Shown here piece by piece: positions 59,529-64,000 of a stretch of 64,000 bases of DNA. Source of the stretch: Prado023 sp964418695 (GTDB lineage Bacteria; Actinomycetota; Actinomycetes; S36-B12; CAIYMF01). The DNA lies in contig CAYQMN010000008.1 in NCBI GenBank assembly GCA_964418695.1, forward strand, positions 68,143-132,142, written 5' to 3'. The notes beneath the pieces are model-generated. The model was not told where the DNA came from. It did no database searches and was given only the letters and a program-made list of their open reading frames with translations. How positions within the stretch are numbered: the first letter of the stretch is position 1; each line of letters starts with the position of its first letter. Both the position numbers and the translations under genes were made by a program.

Positions 59529-60431
59529 GTGAACCAACCCGTCATCGAGCTCGCGGGGCTCAGGAAGCGATTCGGCACGTTCACCGCACTCGACGGACTC
59601 GACCTGACGCTGCACGACGGCGAGGTGCTCGGCTTCCTCGGCCCCAACGGTGCGGGGAAGTCCACCACGATCCGCATCGTCCTGGGCCTGGTGCGCCGGT
59701 CGGGCGGCACCGCGAAGCTCTTCGGGCAGGACCCCTGGCAGCACGCCGTGCAGCTGCACCGGCGGCTGGCCTACGTGCCCGGCGAGGTCTCGCTGTGGCC
59801 CGCGCTCACCGGCGGTCAGTGCATCGACCTGCTCGGCGCTTCGGGGGCGCCGCTGGACGAGCAGCGCCGCCGCGACCTGATCGAGCGCTTCGACCTGGAC
59901 CCGGCCAAGCGCATCCGCGACCTGTCGAAGGGCAACCGGCAGAAGGTCGCGCTCGTCGCCGCGCTCGCGACGACGGCCGATCTCCTCGTGCTCGACGAGC
60001 CGACCTCGGGCCTGGATCCGCTCATGGAGGAGGTGTTCCGCCAGTGCGTCCGGGAGCGGGCGGCGGCGGGCACCTCGGTGCTGCTGTCCAGCCACGTCCT
60101 CAGCGAGGTCGACGCGCTGTGCGAGAACGTCACGATCATCCGCCACGGGCGGGTGGTCGAGTCCGGCAGCGTCGCCGAGCTGCGCCGGCACGCGCGCACG
60201 TCGGTCCACGCCGTCACCCGCACGCCGATCGTCACACCCACCGACGCCGCCATCTCGGAGATGCAGTCCAGTCCCACCCAAGACGGCGGCACCGAGCTGT
60301 CGTTCACGGTCGAGCCGGCCGCGCTGGACCGGGTGCTGCCCGCGATCCTCGCGGCCGGCACGACCGCGCTCACGGTCCGCCCGCCCAGCCTCGACGAGCT
60401 CTTCCTCGACGCCTACGAGACGACGCGATGA
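59529..60431 (+). CDS. ABC exporter ATPase
   Basis: The 300-residue ATPase has Walker A GPNGAGKSTT, a variant signature LSKGNRQKVALVAAL, Walker B LLVLDEPTSGLD and a switch His (SSHVLSEVDAL). The arrangement is that of drug/antibiotic exporters (DrrA-like). GTG 59529 is the start. It overlaps the permease by 4 nt. Confidence 0.9.
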   Translation: MNQPVIELAGLRKRFGTFTALDGLDLTLHDGEVLGFLGPNGAGKSTTIRIVLGLVRRSGGTAKLFGQDPWQHAVQLHRRLAYVPGEVSLWPALTGGQCIDLLGASGAPLDEQRRRDLIERFDLDPAKRIRDLSKGNRQKVALVAALATTADLLVLDEPTSGLDPLMEEVFRQCVRERAAAGTSVLLSSHVLSEVDALCENVTIIRHGRVVESGSVAELRRHARTSVHAVTRTPIVTPTDAAISEMQSSPTQDGGTELSFTVEPAALDRVLPAILAAGTTALTVRPPSLDELFLDAYETTR

Positions 60432-62002
60432 GCGCTCGCGGCCCCGGCGGTGGCTTCGGGGCGGTGCTGCGGGCGCAGCTGCGCACGGGCTGGGTCGCGC
60501 CGCTGGCCTGGGTGCTCGGGCTCGCGGGCGGCTACGTCGCGACGGTCGCCGCGGTCGACGGGCTGTACGGCACACCCGAGCTGCTGGCCACCTACGACGC
60601 GACCGTCGCCGACAACCCCGCGATGGCGGCGATCAACGGCACGCCCTACGGCGCGGACACGCTCGGCGGCGTCGTCTCGAACGAGTACGGCTTCGTCACC
60701 GCCCTGGCGGTCCCGCTCATGGGGCTGCTGCTCGTCGTGCGCCAGACCCGCGCCCAGGAGGAGCTGGGGATGCTGGAGCTGCTGCGCTCGCGGGGCGTCG
60801 GAATCCGGGCGCCCTGGTTCGCGGCCCTGCTGACCACGACGATCGCGCTGCTGCTCGTGGGCGTCGTCATGGCGGTCTCCCTCGTCGCGTACGGCGAGGA
60901 GGCCGCGGGGGCGGTGACGTACGGCGCGTCGATGGCCGCACTCGGACTGGTCTTCGCCGGGATCGCGGTGTTCGCCGGGCAGATGTTCCGCCGGGCAGCG
61001 GGCGTCACGGCCGTCGGCATCGTGGTGCTCGGCCTCTCCTATGTCACGCGGGCGATCGGCGCGGTGCGTGACAACGGCTGGACGTGGCTCTCGCCGCTCG
61101 CGTGGCAGCAGGAGACACGCCCGTTCACCGACGACCTGCGCCTCTGGCCGCTGCTGCTCTCGCTGGGCGTCGCGCTCGGGCTGGTCCTCACGGGATTGGC
61201 CCTGGCTGGGCAACGCGACCTGGGCGCCGCGCTGGTCGCGTCGCGGCCCGGACCGGCTCGCGCGGGGGCGATCCTGCGCACGACCCTCGGCGTGGCCGTG
61301 CGCATGCAGGCGCCCTCGGCGCTCGGGTGGATCGCGGGCGCCTTCCTCGTCGCCGTGGTCTTCGGCGCCTTCACCGACGACATCGCCGAGACGATCGCGG
61401 CCAACCCGCAGATGGCCGCCTTCTTCCCCGACGCAGCCGACGTCAACGCCGCCTATGTCGCACTGACGCTGACGCTGCTGGTGCTCATGGCGCTCGGCGT
61501 GGTCGGCCAGGGCCTTGCGCGCATCCGGGCCGAGGAGGCGCAGGGCCGGCTCGAGTCGGTGCTCGCCCGTTCGGTCTCGCGCGCGGGCTGGAGCTCGGCG
61601 CACTTCGGCGTCTCGGCGCTCGCCGCGGTCCTCACGCTCGTCGCCGGTGGGGCCGGGCTGGTGCTCACTGTGGGCAGCGCGGTCGACGGCATCGCCAGCG
61701 CGACGCTGGCCTACGTCCCCGCGGTGCTCGTGGTCGCCGGGATCGGGTGGGCGCTGTTCGGCCTGGTTCCGCGCCGGGTGGGGCTCCTCTGGGCCGTCGT
61801 GGCCTACACCGCCGTCGTCGCCTTCCTCGGCGAGCTGCTCACGCTGCCCGAGTGGGCGCTGCACCTCTCGCCCCTGCACGCAGTCGGCAACGTCCCGGTC
61901 GACGCTGTCTCGCCGGGCACCGAGTGGCTGCTGGCCGGGGTCGCCGTCGCGTTGGGCGCGACGGGGCTGGTGGGCTTCCGCCGACGCGACACGCCGCAGT
62001 AA
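60428..62002 (+). CDS. ABC exporter permease (polyketide-antibiotic exporter type)
   Basis: The 524-residue membrane protein has about 12 hydrophobic segments in two similar halves (each with an LGMLELLRSRGV or EEAQGRLESVLARSVSR cytoplasmic motif), typical of actinobacterial antibiotic/antiseptic exporter permeases. ATG 60428 overlaps the ATPase stop. Substrate unknown; TetR control suggests a toxic small molecule. Confidence 0.88.
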   Translation: MSARGPGGGFGAVLRAQLRTGWVAPLAWVLGLAGGYVATVAAVDGLYGTPELLATYDATVADNPAMAAINGTPYGADTLGGVVSNEYGFVTALAVPLMGLLLVVRQTRAQEELGMLELLRSRGVGIRAPWFAALLTTTIALLLVGVVMAVSLVAYGEEAAGAVTYGASMAALGLVFAGIAVFAGQMFRRAAGVTAVGIVVLGLSYVTRAIGAVRDNGWTWLSPLAWQQETRPFTDDLRLWPLLLSLGVALGLVLTGLALAGQRDLGAALVASRPGPARAGAILRTTLGVAVRMQAPSALGWIAGAFLVAVVFGAFTDDIAETIAANPQMAAFFPDAADVNAAYVALTLTLLVLMALGVVGQGLARIRAEEAQGRLESVLARSVSRAGWSSAHFGVSALAAVLTLVAGGAGLVLTVGSAVDGIASATLAYVPAVLVVAGIGWALFGLVPRRVGLLWAVVAYTAVVAFLGELLTLPEWALHLSPLHAVGNVPVDAVSPGTEWLLAGVAVALGATGLVGFRRRDTPQ

Positions 62003-62044
62003 TGGACGGGGTAGGGCATCCCTCTGAGCTCTGATCGATCGGGA

Positions 62045-62180
62045 TCACGCCGAAGGCGCGAGCTGCTCGTGCCGGAGGTCGGTCACCTCCGCGATCTGGA
62101 CGAAGACGCGCTCAGCGGCGAGCACGGTGGCGTCGTTCGTGAGCGCGTACGCGGCGACCAGGACGTCGGTGGGGCCGCGG
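62045..62180 (-). pseudogene. C-terminal remnant of a PIN-domain (VapC-like) toxin
   Basis: RGPTDVLVAAYALTNDATVL followed by IAEVTDLRHEQLAPSA matches the last 40 residues of PIN-domain ribonucleases (DALIAATA...ATVLxxDxDFxxIAEVTGLxxEWL). The preceding 200 nt are in other frames. A neighbouring frame reads DRISLRFPLEHAPGESLVLY, which I do not recognise. The catalytic N-terminal part is absent. Confidence 0.5.
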
Positions 62181-62359
62181 CTCGGACGAACCCGCCGCGC
62201 CACAGGGCGCTGTGGATGTAGAGCACCAGCGACTCGCCGGGCGCATGCTCCAGCGGGAACCTGAGCGAGATCCGGTCCCGGTAGGGCGCTCGCCAGGGTC
62301 GAGGCGAACAGATGACCTGGGCGGAATCGATCCCCCCGTGGCACCCCTGGCCCCTTCGC

Positions 62360-63100
62360 TCACGGGTTCGGGATCGAAGCCTCTGCTGGGCTGCCCAGGG
62401 TGAATCGGCCGATCTCGGTGTGCCCGTCCGAGGTGAACACCGGGATCTCGCGGTACTGGCCCGGGGGGGTTCCGTGCTGCAGCGTCGTGGGCTGAGGCGG
62501 TTCGAGCTCGCGGGCATACACGTATCCGGTCCGGCCGTTGGTGGCGATCGCGGCGACCAGATCCGGGGTGCCCGAGGCGTTGGCCACTCCGTAGGTCAGT
62601 CCGTCCGCGTTGACCCCCCAGGCCGACGCGCGCACCTGGGCGTAGGTGGCGGTCAGCCGCCAGCGCTGACCGTCGCGGGCGCGGATGACGGTGCTGTGCT
62701 GGTCGGGCTGCACCGGCAGCTGCCAGCCCATTGCCTGTCCGGCGTCGTCGTCGCACGTCAGGCTCGCGCCGTCCGCGGTGAAGAACGTGCCGGCGGTCAG
62801 GCAGGTCAGGGTCAGGTCGATCGCGGTCGTACCCGCCGGCGCGGAGCCCAGCTCGACGGTCTGCGTCCCGTCGCCGGTGACGGTCACCGACTCCGCGAGG
62901 GGCGTCGCCACGTCGGCGCCAGGCAGGTCCAGGACGCCGGTCGCGTACGCGACCCCACCGCCGAGCAGGAGGACCCCGGCCCCGGCTCCGAGGGCCAGCC
63001 GCCGCCGGCCCCGGCGCTCCCGGCGGGGTGCGGACTCGACGAGCTCCACGAGCTCGGCCCGCAGCGCAGCCGCGAACCGGTCGTCCATCGTCACGGTCAT
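62360..63100 (-). CDS. Membrane-anchored partner of the ECF sigma factor
   Basis: The 246-residue protein has a cytoplasmic N-terminus (MDDRFAAALRAELVELVESA), one transmembrane helix (about residues 36-55, LALGAGAGVLLLGGGVAYAT) and a beta-rich extracytoplasmic domain with two Cys (LTCLTAG, SLTCDDD). It overlaps the sigma factor stop by 4 nt. This coupling to the sigma gene suggests it is the anti-sigma or surface sensor. It lacks a recognisable zinc anti-sigma HxxxCxxC motif. Confidence 0.65.
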   Translation of the reverse strand: MTVTMDDRFAAALRAELVELVESAPRRERRGRRRLALGAGAGVLLLGGGVAYATGVLDLPGADVATPLAESVTVTGDGTQTVELGSAPAGTTAIDLTLTCLTAGTFFTADGASLTCDDDAGQAMGWQLPVQPDQHSTVIRARDGQRWRLTATYAQVRASAWGVNADGLTYGVANASGTPDLVAAIATNGRTGYVYARELEPPQPTTLQHGTPPGQYREIPVFTSDGHTEIGRFTLGSPAEASIPNP

Positions 63101-63789
63101 CGCTGGCCTCCTCGTGTGGTCGACGGCGCGTCGTCCGCAGGCTTCGCGCGCGGGTCCGTGCGTGGGTCCGCGTCCAGGTCGGCGCGCAGGTCCGCGGGCA
63201 GGTCCGTGCCCAGGTCGGCGCGCAGGTCCGTGCGCGAGTCCGTGCCCAGGTCGGCGCGCAGTCGCTGGCGGAGCCGGTGCAGCCGGGTCTTGGCGGCCGA
63301 CTCGCTGATGCCCAGCAGGGCAGCCGCGTCGGCCAGGGTCTGGTCCTCGAGCACCACCAGCGTGAGCAGGTGCAGGTCGCGCTCCGGCAGTGTCTTGAGC
63401 GCCGCGCGCAGCTGCGGGTCGATGCCCAGAGCGGTGCCGTCCAGGACGATGCTCTCCGCGTCCGCCATGTGCTCCTCGCGCGGCAGCCGCGCAAGGAAGG
63501 TCCGGTAGCGCCGCCGACCGCGCACCGAGTTCCGGGCGAGGTTGGACGTCGTCAACAGCAGCCACGGCAGCACCGAGCCGCCCACGAGCCGGACGTTCCG
63601 GCGTCGGCGCCACAGCTCGAGGAACGCCGAGGCGGCCACGTCCTCGGCGTCGTGGCGCCCCTGCGTCAGGCGCCAGGCGTGGGCGAACACCCGGTCGCGG
63701 TGCCGGTCGAAGATCAGCGCGAACGCCTCCGCGTCCCCGTCGAGGCTGCGCGCCCACAGCGCCGCCTCGATCCACGACCCCTCGCTCAC
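63097..63789 (-). CDS. ECF-type RNA polymerase sigma factor
   Basis: The 230-residue protein has region 2 (FALIFDRHRDRVFAHAWRLT, DAEDVAASAFLELWRRR) and region 4 (LPERDLHLLTLVVLEDQTLA then LGISESAAKTRLHRLRQRLR). The C-terminal tail is a degenerate Asp/Arg repeat (LRADLGTDSRTDLRADLGTD and on) encoded by a minisatellite at about 63160-63260. GTG 63789 is preferred; an in-frame GTG at 63825 is possible. It is co-transcribed with the membrane partner at 62360. Confidence 0.88.
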   Translation of the reverse strand: MSEGSWIEAALWARSLDGDAEAFALIFDRHRDRVFAHAWRLTQGRHDAEDVAASAFLELWRRRRNVRLVGGSVLPWLLLTTSNLARNSVRGRRRYRTFLARLPREEHMADAESIVLDGTALGIDPQLRAALKTLPERDLHLLTLVVLEDQTLADAAALLGISESAAKTRLHRLRQRLRADLGTDSRTDLRADLGTDLPADLRADLDADPRTDPRAKPADDAPSTTRGGQR

Positions 63790-63884
63790 ATCTCGTAGTG
63801 TCCGGCCCGGCCCGTGAGGTTTCACGGTCGTTGGGTTCCTGATCTCCGCAGCCCCGAAGCCTCACCACCCAGACCACCCGAACC

Positions 63885-63921
63885 GTCACCGATGTCATGA
63901 GGCGGGACTGTCACCGATGTC
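63885..63921. repeat. GTCACCGATGTC direct repeats, possible IS481-like end
   Basis: GTCACCGATGTC occurs at 63885-63896 and again at 63910-63921, each followed by ATGAGG or CTCAGA. Paired repeats of this type are found at the ends of IS481-like elements. A transposase would lie beyond the window edge, if it exists. Confidence 0.35.
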
Positions 63922-63963
63922 CTCAGAGATGGCATCGGCGGGGTCGGCGACTTGCGCTGGCGT

Positions 63964-63979
63964 TCGAACACTTGTACGA
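63964..63979. promoter_or_regulatory. SOS (LexA) box-like palindrome
   Basis: TCGAACACTTGTACGA matches the actinobacterial SOS consensus TCGAACnnnnGTTCGA with one mismatch. It lies at the right edge, so any controlled gene would start after 64000. Confidence 0.45.
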
Positions 63980-64000
63980 TGCTGGTATCGGTCAGGGGCC

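Overview
The window is very GC-rich and densely packed. Its genes often overlap by 4 nt and many start with GTG. It carries families typical of Actinomycetota: a DUF4032 protein, an MmyB-type HTH regulator, ABC sugar cassettes under a LacI repressor, and an IdeR-like site upstream of feoA. I read it as a chromosomal segment of a saprophytic or host-associated actinobacterium and cannot name a genus. No rRNA, convincing tRNA, CRISPR array or replication origin is visible. The only mobile-element traces are repeat-bearing ends without a transposase.

Layout. 1-2930: a truncated MmyB-type regulator divergent from an MFS transporter and an NAD(P)-binding oxidoreductase. 2985-4014: a cluster of broken genes (a GH1 glucosidase N-terminus, a maltokinase with an internal deletion, a HicA-like toxin scrap). 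4141-13194: a lactose/cellobiose-type PTS locus with a PRD/BglG regulator, then IIB, IIC, a GH31 alpha-xylosidase-like enzyme, IIA, a GH1 6-phospho-beta-glucosidase and ManA. 13485-21823: an accessory stretch holding a putative eCIS-type metalloprotease effector, a small partner protein, a dead addiction-module antidote, a formate/nitrite transporter, a serpin lipoprotein with an alpha-1-antitrypsin-like reactive loop, and a 1299-residue KAP NTPase with a propeller-like N-terminal half. 21899-26661: an orphan MupG/DUF871 protein, a helically phased operator array, a DUF1540 metal-binding protein, and feoABC.

27337-30060: an acyltransferase divergent from a TetR regulator, an intact YefM/RelE-type toxin-antitoxin pair and an HNH nuclease. 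30296-38048: a tightly coupled seven-gene aromatic meta-cleavage operon (hydrolase, extradiol dioxygenase, FAD monooxygenase, ACMSD-like decarboxylase, mhpD, mhpF, mhpE), followed by an MDR oxidoreductase. 39147-55422: a LacI-controlled alpha-glucoside/sucrose locus with three GH13 enzymes, GH32, an ABC importer, an MsmX-type ATPase, DUF4032, a fructokinase and an aldo-keto reductase.

55712-63789: a DHA2 drug exporter with a MarR regulator, an HD phosphohydrolase, a TetR regulator divergent from a two-gene ABC exporter, a PIN-toxin remnant, and an ECF sigma factor with its membrane partner. The right edge (63885-64000) shows IS-like repeats and an SOS-box-like site.

Together the intact modules point to a carbohydrate-versatile organism: one PTS route that phosphorylates beta-glucosides, one ABC route for alpha-glucosides and sucrose, plus aromatic ring cleavage giving pyruvate and acetyl-CoA. 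Two further themes stand out. Minisatellite-like tandem repeats (7, 16, 18 and about 22 bp) sit at gene boundaries, and several toxin-antitoxin genes are dead while one pair is intact.
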